A DNA stretch of 64,000 bases from Syngnathus acus (Eukaryota; Chordata; Actinopteri; Syngnathiformes; Syngnathidae): contig NC_051101.1 in the NCBI RefSeq assembly GCF_901709675.1, positions 11,490,501 through 11,554,500 of the forward strand, written 5' to 3'. The position numbers and the translations under genes were made by a program. The notes under the pieces were generated by a model. It had not been told where the DNA came from and searched no databases. It saw only the letters and a program-made list of their open reading frames with translations. Of this stretch, positions 15,462-27,819 are shown piece by piece (the first letter of the stretch is position 1; every line of letters begins with the position of its first letter).

Positions 15462-18400
15462 ATGGCTAATCAGTTGCCAGAGCAGGAACATGAGAGGACC
15501 TTCCAGTACCAAAACAGTTTGCCTGCTCTACCTGTCCCGACACTAGAGGGCAGCCTCTCCAAGTATTTAGATGCAGGTACTTGTTTATTTGTTTTATACA
15601 ACCTTGTAATTATGTACCAATATAAGCTTCAAGTCAAATCCGCATGCACTGTCTTGAAAAATCTGCCCTGAATTTGCCTTTGTCTGCCATCAGTGCGTCC
15701 ATTTGCATCTGACCAGGAATTTAAAGCTACAGTGGATATTGTACGGACATTTCAAGAAGGTATTGGAAAGGAGCTGCATCACAAACTCCTCCAGAGAGCC
15801 GAGACCAGGAGGAACTGGGTTGGTTGCATTTTCGTAAATGATGCTCCAAAACGTTTAATGCTGAACTTGGAATTTATTTGAATTCCCCTAGCTGGAAGAG
15901 TGGTGGTCAGATGCCGCATACCTGGAAGTGCGCATCCCATCTCAGCTTCTCGTGAACTTCGCTGGTCCTGCTGCCTATTTAGAGCACTGCTGGCCCCCCG
16001 CCGAAGGAACTCAACTCGAGAGGGCCAGTGTTAACGTCTGGCACACGCTACAGTATTGGGATCTCATTTACAAGTAGGATACACATGCAAATAAATTAAT
16101 TTATGAAATTATGCTAAATGTTTTTGGCGGTATGTGGGACTTTAGGGAGAAGATGCCCCCTCATAAAGCTGGTAAGATGGTGTTGGATATGGACCAATTC
16201 AGAATGCTCTTCTGTACTTGCAAAGTACCTGGCGTTAAGAAGGACACCATCCATAACTATTTCAGAACAGGTACGGTGTGTCCCAATTTTTTTTATTTTT
16301 ATATGAGGATTTTAATTGTTGTTGTTTGTGTCACAGAGCGAGAGGGCCACTGCCCGTCCCACCTGGTTGTGACGTGTCGCGGACGGATTTTCACTTTTGA
16401 TGCACTTTGTAATGGTGAAATGCTCACACCACCAGAACTCTTCAGGTAATGGATTATCTCGGAAAGAGTTTAGATAATGATTCAGAGAACCGAAATTAGA
16501 ATTGTTTGGATTCTCCCGGGCAGGCAACTGAGCTATGTGAAAGAGTGCTGCGCGGGACGGCCAGATGGCGATGGTGTTGCTGCCCTGACCTCCGATGAAA
16601 GGACTCGATGGGCAAAGGTTTGGAGGCGGACACTCACGGGTCATATATAAAAAAAGCGATCAAAGTAGATCCATAATAATAATAAACTTGTTTTTGATTA
16701 ATACCCTATTAACATAATACATTTTTTTTCCATTTTCTGGTGATGCAATAAGGTTTAGTGGTTTGCGTCATACTGCCACCTAGAGCTTGGGAGTGGAATT
16801 GCACATGTTTTTTACATATGCATTAAGATGGACTTTTTTTATAACATGTACTCTTCAATCATGGCTTTATTTGATGTGCGGGTGTACCTAATGTAGTGTC
16901 CAGGTTGTTTTGTCATCACTGAGTGTGAATTTGAGACTTCACCAAATTGTTTCTGCAGGCCAGGGAGCATCTCATTAGTATTGATCCTCACAATGAAAGC
17001 ATCCTGGAGACCATCCAGAGCAGCCTCTTCTTAATATCCCTCGACGACGCCATGCCATACTCTTCTGCAGAGAATTACACAAATGTACAGACCCCTTATT
17101 CCAAGTAATTTCTCTTGTTTGATTTTATTGTTAAAAAAATGATTCTGAATGCAGATTGCATTGGAAGCACTTACAGGAGACCCCAGCATTCGTTGGGGGG
17201 ACAAATCCTATAACTCCCTGGTGTTCGCCGACGGTACTTTTGGATCCAATTGTGATGTGAGTATTATACATTTAAGAAGCCAGTACGAACAGATCAAGAA
17301 AACAGTTTTGGTTCTTTGGCAGCATGCACCGTATGATGCAATGGTCATGGTGTCCATGTGTTGGTATGTTGACCAGCAGCTTAAAGCTACAGAAGGCAAA
17401 TGGAAGGTAGGACTTTTTTTTATTGAAATGCAAATACACCAAAATAGCTTTTATTGCTTATGACATTTTTTTTTTTTTTTTAAACCTGTGCCTTCAGGGC
17501 TCAAACAGAGTTCGACCCATGCCTTTACCTGCGGAACTCGTTTTTACCGTGGATCAAAAAGTTCTGGATGACATTAACCACGCCAAACGGCAATATGTAG
17601 AGAAGGTGAGTCAGTAGATGGTAATTAGTGGTGGCAATTGGAGCGTAATAATTACATGTCTAGTATTTTAAAGCATATGTAGTAGTCAGAATTTAATTTT
17701 TCTGTAATTTCATTATGGATGTTTTGTCTCACCATGTTTTTCTTGCTTCTGGCTTTCCAGGCGCAAGATCTCCAACTTGTGTGTCACGCCTTCACGGGTT
17801 TTGGGAAATCAGCAATCAAGAAGAAGAATCTACACCCTGATACCTTCGTTCAGCTGGCCATGCAACTGAGCTACTACCGCATACACAAAATGTACTTTTT
17901 AATCAAAAGTATAGGAAATATATTTTTTATGAACTCAAATATGGCCCTTGAGGGTAATACTTGGGTTAAATATATCACAAATTCCCTCAGGGCAGGGAGT
18001 TGCTATGAAACGGCAACAACTCGCAGGTTCTACCATGGCAGGACAGAAACCATGCGGCCTTGCACTAGCGAGGCGCTCAGCTGGTGTCAAGCCATGACGG
18101 ACCCCACGTGCGAGGTGACAAACACGGAATTTCTGTGACCGGTTTACGTGACCTGCTAAATCAATATGATGTCATCAGATTCATGACAAGAGGAAAGCCA
18201 TGCTGCAAGCCTTCAACAAACACAATAAGCTGATGGCAGAAGGTCAAGAGGGCAAAGGTTGGTGTCGAACATATTCACTGGAATGTCTTCTCTTGACTGA
18301 CCGTCATGTTGTCATCAGGTTTTGACAGACATCTCCTTGGACTCTATCTCATCGCCAAGGAGGCGGGACTTCCCACTCCTGCCCTCTACACAGATCCCCT

Positions 18401-18815
18401 CTACTCAAAGAGGTAAAGCAGCTTTTAATTGAAAAAATTTCAGCCAATGAGTGATTTTTTTTTTGTTCTTGCAGTGGAGGTGGCGGGAACTTTGTGCTGT
18501 CCTCCAGTCTGGTGGGCTACACGTCAGTCCTGGGTGTTGTCGCTCCTATGGTTCATCACGGCTACGGCTTCTTCTATCGAATCAACGACGACAGGTATCT
18601 TCACTGAACTGCTATCTCTGTGCCGAGCCATAATTACTTCCCATGACCATACTTGGAATTTCAGGTCATTGAGTTGAAATATACTCCTTTTCAGGATTGT
18701 GATCTCCGTCTCGGCATGGAAATCTTGCCGTCAAACAGATGCCACAACATTGTTCAACAACTTCTCCAATTCCATGCATGACATGTTCCACCTTGCCACC
18801 ACGTCTCAGCTATAA
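15462..18815 (+). CDS. crot: CROT, peroxisomal carnitine O-octanoyltransferase
   Basis: Sixteen coding exons: 15462-15576, 15694-15818, 15892-16073, 16146-16270, 16337-16445, 16524-16617, 16959-17084, 17155-17256, 17323-17406, 17498-17605, 17761-17891, 17991-18114, 18179-18257, 18319-18412, 18475-18594, 18695-18815. They sum to 612 codons plus stop, exactly the human length. The enzyme swaps medium-chain acyl groups between CoA and carnitine so that products of peroxisomal beta-oxidation can leave for mitochondria. Landmarks: ERTFQYQNSLPALPVP near the N-terminus, FAGPAAYLEHCWPP, and the catalytic histidine in NCDHAPYDAM. That histidine falls at residue 327, as in human CROT, and is the first codon of exon 9. 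FYHGRTETMR binds carnitine, and GGGGNFVLSSSLVGY follows. The protein ends Ser-Gln-Leu, a plausible PTS1 variant. Upstream NRF1 and ETS motifs suggest housekeeping control. Confidence 0.96.
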
Positions 18816-20169
18816 ATATTCGCTCGCACCAAGAGACAGAAGAGCATTCCGTTAGGTGCCTCTCGTCACGTCCACTCATCTGCTCTTCTTCTCCAATGCG
18901 ACTAGTCAAGCGTAGTAAGTCTTTGTTGAGTATTACTCTGTACTGTTTTAGTTTTGAAGTCATATTTGAAACACTGAAGGGCCACAAAAGGCCTCAAACA
19001 TTAGCCAGGATGATCAATACCTTCACTTAATTGTAAATGGGCATTTATCAGAGGTAAGTTGCTTATTACGAACTATGCCTTTTATTTGCACAATTAATTT
19101 TTGTAATGTTGCATAATTTTACTGGTACAGTTGGATAAATTATCACTACATGAGTGTAATTGATCAAACTGTTCTGAATGAATGATTTAAAACAATCTGC
19201 CTGTTGTGTTATTGTAGTTCAAAACATTTCAGAGTGAAATACATTTCTGCATCAATACTTTATTCAAATTTGTACCAACATTTATAATTATGATACATTG
19301 CCATTACTTGGCAGAGGTAATTACAAATACTGCAATGCAAGATGTAGATTTATTCTTGCAACATTCCAGATGAGCAACAAAATTAAGAGCAATGTGAGGT
19401 AGATCTCTTGGCAACAGTGTGGCTGGTCTGACTAGATATGTCAGGACTTTCAAGGACACACAAAAAAAAACTTTTTTTTTTTAGTAGATTGCATTATGCA
19501 ATTTTAACCTGGAATCTTGGCAGGCACCAGTCAAATGCGCTACCCTCGCTTCACTTCAGTCACATACGTCAGTCAAAATTGATCATATTTTAGTTGTCTA
19601 TTATGCTATCTATGTTTGAGTGTTCTGTTTGTTTATTCCAGTTATCTTAATTTACAGAAAAAAACTATTATGCAAAATACTATGCACCTGAGACCAAAAT
19701 GAGGAGGTGAAAATAGGTCGCTAGCCATCTTCAGGTAAAAGTTAGCCTTGTTGTGCTAGCATCAATTTATTGTGTTACTTTTATGTGTACAATTTTTGGT
19801 CTTGGTCAGAAAAAGATATATTGATAAGATATTCAAATGGTTAATAGTTAAGGCCATTTGATTCTCTTAAAATTGTAGTATTTTGTCCAAAATGTGTTCA
19901 ATTTGAAATACCAAATTCGCATTTGTTAAAAAACTAAAACAAAGCTAGAACTTTTTAGAATTAGTCATCAACTAAAACTAGACTCGTATAAAAATTGAAA
20001 ACTTTTTCACAACGTGATAGTAGAGGGGGGACACGGTAATTTATGTAATGAGCAAAAGTGAGTTCAGTGTCATTTAGTAGACGCACAAACAGTAGCGCAC
20101 ATTCAAACAGCCACTACCAATTGAAATTTAAGACTTGTAAAAAAAACTATAAAGAGCATCTCAGTCAAC
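18816..20169. other. CROT-ABCB convergent interval
   Basis: About 1.35 kb of AT-rich non-coding DNA holding both 3' UTRs. TTTATT at 19766-19771 reads AATAAA on the minus strand and is a candidate end signal for ABCB copy A. No clear AATAAA was found for CROT. No other gene was recognised. Confidence 0.6.
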
Positions 20170-23100
20170 TCAATCCCTCCCATGGCCCATCTGAGTGGTA
20201 ACCAGCATGTGGTAAACTCCCTTTTTGGCCAGCAACTGCTGATGTGTCCCTTGTTCAACCACCACGCCTCCCTGAAAAACAGCAATGCGGTCCGCGTTTT
20301 GAATGGTGGACAGACGGTGGGCGACGACGATACACGTCCGACCCTGGCTGGCTTTGTCCAACGCTTCTTGCACCACCTTGCACAAATTGAGAGAAGTCAA
20401 TTGGGATACACATCACTATTGTAGATGAGAACCAAAAAGACGCACCTTCTCACTCTCGGTGTCAAGGGCAGACGTGGCCTCATCCAGAAGCAAGAGTTTG
20501 GGGTTACGGAGAATGGCTCGGGCGATGGCTATTCGCTGTTTCTGACCACCTGACAGTTGGGTCCCCTTATCGCCCGCCTGAGTGTCATATTTCTGCTCGG
20601 GTAAACATAGTCAAAGTCAGTGGAATGTGACCAAATCATTACCTAGGATGTTTTCAAAATAACTTTTTACTTTTGGCAATTTTTCTATGAAGCTGTGAAT
20701 GTTGGCTTTCTCTGCAGCGGCCTTAATCTCCTCCATGGTAACCGTACGACTGTTGTCTCCGTAGGCGATGTTTTCGGCCAAGCTGCAGTCAAACAGCACG
20801 GGCTCCTGGGACACGATGCCGACCTGAGACCTCAGCCAGTGGATGTTCAGATCTTTCACACTCTTGGAATCAAACATCTGGAAGATGAAAAATAATAACT
20901 CGTGACATCACTGGAGTCAGATGTCAAGAAAAGGAAAACCCAGGTAGGTCGGAATACCCCCCAAAAAAAAAATCATATCTAAATGAAGAAAGATGCAATA
21001 GTCTTCTCACCACATTGCCTTGCTTGGGGTCATAGAACCTCTCCAGGAGCTGGATGGTGGTGCTTTTTCCACAGCCGCTGCTTCCCACCAGAGCCAGTGT
21101 CTCTCCCTTGCTCACCTTCAGATTCAGCCCTCGGAGGACAGGTACGTTGGGGCGTGACGGGTAGTGAAACCAAACACCCTCAAAGTACACGTTACCATCA
21201 AATGGGTCCTGGAGTGTGAAGGGAGGAAACAGAACTGTAAAAAAAAGAAAAAAAAACAGCTCACATTGTTGGGTGAGTTCTTGCCACTTACCAACGACTG
21301 TCCCTCTTGTGATAGATTATCAATAGCAGGCTTTCTGTTCAGAAGCATCATGATGTGAGCAGCTGACATTTTGGCATTTGCGTAATTTGGAGTGAAGGAA
21401 TTGGCTTCTCCGACAGCCATAGAACCGTACAGAATTGCCATAATCACTCTGCAAAAAAATTTGCATATAGTTGACTTATTAAATAAGTTGTGCAGGTTAT
21501 TTAGCTAATGTCATGAATGTGTTCTAAAATATTTTTAAGAGGAAATATTACTCACAGAAATACTCCCTCAACGTCCATTCGTCCTTGCTGAACAAGCCAA
21601 GCTCCAAACCAGAAACATATGGCATAAGTAAAGTAGATCATGGCTTGCGAGAAAGAGAAGGCAAAACCCTGCACGTGCGCCTTTTTCTGGGCATTTCTAC
21701 AAACACACAGAATCGTCGAAAAAACAAAAATATATATTATATATTTTTTAAAAATATATATTATATCTTTAAAAAAATATATATATATTTTTTTATATAA
21801 TTTATATATATATATTTTTTCAACCATATATGAACAAGTGATGGAAGCACTCACATACCTAAATGGAACTTGCAGGTTCGTGTCAAACAAAGACTCAAAC
21901 TTGGGTTCCCTGGTCAGAGATGCGACTGTCCGAATATTCTCGATGGCTTCTGTAACAATCTGAAGAAATGCACCATGAAAAGAGGGCAAAACAAAAAATC
22001 GCGCGGCAAGTACGCACCTGTCCGGCTTTTTCTAGCTCCTTCTTATCTTTAGCAGCTTGGCCGGCTAGCAGCTCCATCTCCACCGTTCCGGCCACTGCCA
22101 AGATTGGCACCAACACCAATACGAGCAGGGTCAGCTCCCAGCCGTACACAAAGGCAAGAATAACACCGGTGCCTAAATTGGCAATGTTCTGCACCAATGT
22201 GGCCAGGCGTAATCCCGTAACCTGGGTAAAGGTAAAATGTTTTGTAGAAACAGAACTTTGTGTGTGTAGTGGCAAGAGAGTGGAAATGAAAAATCACCCC
22301 TTGTACTTGAGCAGCATCTGAGGCCAGCCTGGTTGTGAGCGTTCCAACACTATTTTTGTGGTCGTCAAACCAGCCGAGGTCCTGGAATGCAAGTCCAAGT
22401 CACATTAAACCAAAGGAATATAGAATTTTTTTTCTTGACAGAGAAATAATAATCATAATCAGTAATCTACATACCAAAAAGACAGCCTTCCAATATTTTG
22501 TTTTTAACTTACCTGCCTCATCAAAGCCTTAAAAGCTGCAAGTCTCAATTTCAACGTTAGGATCTCTCCAGATTTTCCAAAACAGTAACCCTGTAATAAG
22601 TGACAGATAAGAAAAACAAAACTCCTCATCTCGAACTAACGTATCTATGTGCGATTGTGCCCCGTACATACCTGAAGAAACATGGTGAAAAAAATGACAA
22701 TTCCAATTGTTGCAAACATAAGGCAAAGAAATTCCGTTTTTTCTCTTATGATCTCTTGATCTTCCTCAGCCATCACCTGATCATTTGAAAGAGAAATCTG
22801 ATGATCAGATTTAACCCACTCACTGCTAACCAAGTTACTTTGACGTCTATATCCGTCAATGGCACTCAACGAGTCATTTGCCACAAATTCAAACCTACAG
22901 CGATGAACTTTGAGAGGATGACGGCAAACAAGGGATGTAATAATCCATTGATGGCAGCAAAGATGAGCCCCATCAAAATGTAAGGCCACTCCGGAAGGTT
23001 GAAACGAAGAATTTGGAATAACGACACCGAGGGAACATTTCCATCCTGCAAAAAGCAAGAAAAAAAATCCCTGAATCATGTCTCGCTTTAATTCTTTACA

Positions 23101-26100
23101 AAAAACAATCTCACCTCCTCGCTCTTGTTTTGGGCATCCAGCAAAGTTTCTTTCTCTTCTTTCATTCCCTCCAAACCAGAAGAGGAAAACCCTTTTGGCG
23201 CTTTTTTGCTTTTCGGGGAAGATTCAGTGATTGTTTTGGTTATCGGACTCTTTTCATTCTGCTCATTATTCCACTGCTCATCCACTTTGGCTTTCTGGAA
23301 GGTCTAGAAATTGTTCTGGTATCAGATGAATGTCGTGTCCAAGTGTTTTTTTTTTTTTTTTGTGTTTACCTGCATAGTGACAAGCGTTTGGTAGACGCCA
23401 TGTTTTTCCATCAGTTGGCTATGAGTCCCCAACTCGACAACGGCGCCATTTTGGAAACCGGCGATGATGTCAGCGTTTCTGATCGTTGAGAGGCGATGGG
23501 CCACAATTATGGTGGTGCGACCCAGTCTAGCCTGCGCAAAACAGAATATCAATCTAAGAGTGTCAGAGTAATTCTCCATTTTGGATTCCAAATAATTGTA
23601 CCTTGTCGAGAGCAGCCTGTACAATGGTCTCACTTTCAACATCAAGAGCAGACGTGGCTTCGTCCAGCAGAAGGATTTTGGGGTTACGGACTAGCGCCCG
23701 GGCAATTGCGATCCTCTGCTTCTGTCCTCCACTCATCTGAGTCCCTCGGTCTCCAACCAGCGTGTCAAACTTCTGCTCAACAAAACAATCTCATCAATAG
23801 CCTGTCATTTTTTTCCCGTGAGACTCCGCTCCTACATCGGGAAGATTCATGATGAAGTCGTAAGCGTTGGCCTCCTTGGCGGCTCGCTCGATCTCCTGCT
23901 CCGTCACGTCGGTTCGGCCGTATCGGATGTTCTCGGCTATGGTGGTGGCGAAAAGGACGGGCTCTTGACTCACCACGCCAATCATCTCCCGCAAGTAGCG
24001 GATATTGAGGGAACGGATGTCATGGCCGTCGATATATACCTACAAAGAGGGAAAGTGGATTTTCAAATTGTTTTGAGTTGAGAGTTTTGATATGTGTACG
24101 TACAGATCCCTCTTGAGGATCGTAGAATCTTTGTAAGAGCTGGACGGTGGTGCTCTTCCCACAGCCGCTGCTTCCCACTAAGGCCATGGTCTGTCCACTC
24201 GTCACACTCAAGGACATGTTGTTCAATACCTGCAAATCATAACGTGTCAATCATGAAAACTTTGGAGATGTAGTACAGTATCTCTCGATGACAGGATGAG
24301 CTTACTTTGACTTCTGGCCTTGAAGGGTAGTTAAAATGGATGTTCTTAAATTCTATATTTCCTTGGATTGAATCAGGCTTGAAGCCGCTCTCCGAGTAGC
24401 TATCGATATTCGGTTTCTGTCGGGTAGGATATAATTTTCTATTACCTGCCACACACTGGGCCGAGAAACATTTATTGATTATCTGCTTACATTGTCAATG
24501 ATGCTGTAAACATGGTGAGCAGCTCCTCGGGCGCTGGAGAAGGACTGGATGTTTGGTGAGGTCTGCCCCAAAGCAATTGCTCCAAGAATCAAAGCAAATA
24601 AAACCTGAATGGAGAAATATTGTTAGCATTCAAATTATATTAGTACACGTGTTATTTTTTTTTTAACGTGCGCTCACTGTGAGTATGGTTCCTGTCGTGT
24701 ACTCCTTATTCCTCACAAGCATACTCCCGTACCAGAAAGCCAGCGCATAAGACAAGAAGATCATCATAAAAGTGAAACCCATCGCCGTGTTGGAACTTAT
24801 CGCCTTCTTAATCCCCATGTTCTTAGCTTCCTCCAAGTTTCGACGATACCTGATTAGCAAGGAATTATCGTTAATGACCTGCGCCGTATGTGCCGTGACA
24901 TGTTGCTGCGAACCTTTGGATCTCTCTCTGCTGACCACTGAAGGCAAAAACGGTTCGGATGGCAGAGAGCACCTCCTCGGCCACCGCACCCGCTTTAGCG
25001 TAAGCAGCCTGTTCTTTAGCGGTGAATGATGTCACCACCTAAGAGGAGATATATCAACTTATCAAGATGTTTATATTGAGAGTTAGGGTCGCCTTACCTT
25101 GCTGAAAATGGCAGCTGCCAGGCCCAGCAAGGGGCAGACGGCTAGGATGACCATAGCGAGCTTCCACCCTATGCTTAAGCCAACGATCAGAGAGGCAGTG
25201 AAGGTGGAAAGCGACTGGATCAACATTCCTATTCTGTCTCCGATACCTTCTTGGATCTTATAGATGTCACTGTCCGGATAAACGGATGATCGTAATGTCA
25301 TGACAACTTTTTGAAGAAACGGCTAATCTGTGCGTCCAAAAAGATTTCATTTCAATATGTCAGCAAAATGCGGAATTGACTCACTCAACAAGACGAGTGT
25401 TGAGCGATGCCGTCTCATTGACGTCAAACCAGCCGATGTCCTGTCGCATGATGCTGTGGAAAAAACACTTGCGGATGCGTTTGACCTGTCGCACAGCCGC
25501 CAAAGTGAAAAAGGCAACCTGCATGTAGGCGGCCACCAGCACCAAGAATCCTGTGATCATGAAGTACACAGAAAAGCTGGAAAAAAAAAAATCAAACTGT
25601 CAAATGGGTCCCATTTTGAGTGTCAATTGAATTCTTGGTCTTACCCGCCCATGTCTTCCTGTAAGGTGTTGTTGGTGGAAACTGAAATTACAAACGATAA
25701 TTACTTTGTCATGTTACTATTTGTTACGGTGTCTGTGAACTCACCGAGGTAGCGGGTATTGTTTTTAGACATTGCTGAAAAGTGTATAAATCTGTCAGCC
25801 ATGTGCCCAAATACAACACACATGAGGGGGAACACCAGTCCATGGGCCACCGACATCACCGTCCCAAATATGATCAGTAGAACGTCTACGCCATCTGCAA
25901 ATCTGAACTGTGCTCGTGTAACCAAACGGGAATTGAGATTATTAGTATAACAAAAACAAAAAAAGGGAAGGCAGAGATTGACAACATACCAGTTCAATGG
26001 GGCCAACTGTGTCAATTTTCCCCTCATTTTCTTTTTTTCTTTGGCATTGTGCTTCACTGTGCTGACTTGAACAGAAATAGACATGTTAAAAATATTTTGT

Positions 26101-26218
26101 AGTAATATCTGCTTTAAAACGAACTGAAAATGTGTTAAATAGCTCCAAAATATTACCTTTGATGAAGATCTGTTTTCTGATCGGGGATGTCCTTTCGCAG
26201 CTTGTCTGGTTCATTCAT
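20170..26218 (-). CDS. abcb4: ABCB1/ABCB4-type P-glycoprotein, tandem copy A
   Basis: 27 coding exons on the minus strand: 26218-26157, 26056-25990, 25907-25745, 25681-25645, 25576-25385, 25269-25098, 25038-24914, 24849-24678, 24604-24491, 24416-24306, 24229-24104, 24039-23836, 23772-23602, 23531-23370, 23294-23115, 23045-22899, 22776-22672, 22590-22513, 22381-22298, 22221-22018, 21959-21859, 21696-21556, 21448-21292, 21208-21011, 20877-20671, 20592-20446, 20376-20170. Total 1277 aa, no frameshift. It is a full ABC exporter (TMD-NBD-TMD-NBD) of the plasma membrane, exporting lipophilic toxicants or phospholipid. Both Walker A motifs read GSSGCGKST (about residues 427 and 1065). Signatures are MSGGQKQR and LSGGQKQR; both Walker B sites are [11 protein letters not shown], so both ATPase sites look active. 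The 60-residue linker lacks the arginine cluster of copy B. CROT and RUNDC3B flank the pair as in human; teleost genes here are usually called abcb4, but ABCB1 versus ABCB4 cannot be settled by eye. Confidence 0.94.
21727..21822. repeat. AT-rich self-complementary repeat in ABCB copy A intron
   Basis: About 95 bp made of TATATA, AAAAATATATA and TATATTTTTT blocks that can fold back on each other. It lies in the intron between exons 21959-21859 and 21696-21556. Copy B has no such sequence at the matching intron. Confidence 0.8.
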
Positions 26219-26981
26219 GTCTGAGGTCTGTCAGAGCCTGAATTAGTCTAGTTCAAAAGAGTTTAAAAAAAATATTTCTGAAAATGAATCCTCGAGTATG
26301 GATTTAAAGACCACTGAAGGCAAAAATGTTTATATGTGGGTCATCATTGAAAATGGTGTTATTTATAATTATGAAGAAATCAATCACGAGAAGTCCATCG
26401 TCAATTATAAAAATTGTAATTTTCAATTTGGCCAGTAGACGGCAGTGTAAGACATGATGTAGAGCTCTTCTTTCTGCGCATGCGTAAGACTCCAGACGGA
26501 TCATATCTGCCATCCTTTTGTACACAAAAAAATAGTTTGCTGTTTAAAACGCCCACACGATATACAAGTTTCTCCGTATTACTGTAGTAAACAGTAAGTA
26601 TGCTTAAACTAGCAATCGAGTAAACGGAGAAGAAATACTTCCTGGAAAAACACAAAGCTTTTGCTGCCATGCCTTCCTGCTTGGCACTCCGCCTACCCAG
26701 TATCAAAACAAACGACTGTACAATGTTTACAATCATTTTAGTTAAAAAAAAAAAAAAAAAAAAAGACCCGCTCAGGTAGCCTAGAAAAAACAACAACAGT
26801 TTTGACTTCTTGATTATTTGAAACATATGTTAAACGTCATCTAAATGAATTCGCGAGCGAAGTTCACTTTTGTCAGTTCTCCCATGCAAGACGTCGGAAC
26901 CTGCTGCACTAGTCGACTGTCTCGGCAAATAATCACCGCAAATAAACGTTTTATAACGATCAAAAAGTCATTTTGCCATAC

Positions 26982-27060
26982 CTTGACGCCTCAGCTATGG
27001 CAATACTTGATCCACTGATCCAGCTGCCATCCGCTATGATACACCCTGTTACTAGACTGG
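26982..27060 (-). other. Predicted non-coding first exon of ABCB copy A
   Basis: The minus strand has a donor (GTCAAG|GTATGGC) at 26982/26981. It pairs with an acceptor just 5' of the start codon at 26218 and would create a roughly 0.7-kb 5' UTR intron. A GC-box-like GGGGCGG lies at about 27076. The 5' limit is approximate. A TGCGCATGCGT motif at 26475-26485 lies inside the predicted intron. Confidence 0.45.
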
Positions 27061-27819
27061 GTCGAGAGCTTTTAGGGGCGGTACTACACTTATTGTGACA
27101 TAATAATAACAATAATAATAACGCATTCATTTATACGTACTTTTTCTTAAATATTTATTTTTTCGAAAGACAAATATATGTACTATCCACTCCTAACCAT
27201 GTAAAACGTCACTTTTTTTTTATATCACAAAATTTTATGTCCTCCAAGACTTTTTTTATCGATATCCTTTTATTCTACTGTGTACTACCACTGTAACTCA
27301 GTAGTCCATTAATGAGAATGCAAATGTGGTTAATCTCAGTTTAGATCAACTTTATAAAGCATTTAAAAACGGAACTGGAAGAAAGTGCTATACAGAAAAA
27401 TACTCAAGTAGAAAATATAACACAATACAACATGACAACAGGTGTAAAGCCAATGAGGGGAAAAAAATGGCTTTAAAGATTACAATCTAAGAATGGATTG
27501 ACTGTGCTGTAATTATTGATTGTTCAACTTTAGTTTTTCAGTAGTACATGTCCAGTGATGGATGTAATGCAGTGTATTAGTTATCTCAAGTACTTGGTGC
27601 TCGCAACACAAACAAACAAAAACACCAACAAGATTGGCAGTACAAATATTTTAAAAATGATAAAAGATAGGAGGGTGGCACGGTGGATCACATCCACCTC
27701 ACCGTTCAGAAGTGCAAATTTATTTAAAGCTACCAAATTAAATTTCATATTTATATATTATGACTAAGGTGAAGGGGAACATATAGGCCACTTGTGTAAT
27801 CTTGTCCACAATCAAACGG
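27061..27819. other. Spacer between the two ABCB copies
   Basis: About 760 bp, AT-rich. It should hold the copy A promoter and the copy B 3' UTR. TTTATT at 27719-27724 gives a minus-strand AATAAA 95 bp past the copy B stop. Nothing else was recognised. Confidence 0.6.

Noticed and set aside
15541-15554. CTCF-like match CACTAGAGGGCAGC
   Set aside because: It encodes a conserved Thr-Leu-Glu-Gly-Ser stretch of CROT exon 2, so the match is explained by coding constraint.
20170-26218. ABCB copy A as a pseudogene
   Set aside because: All 27 exons keep phase, splice dinucleotides and catalytic motifs; no premature stop was found.
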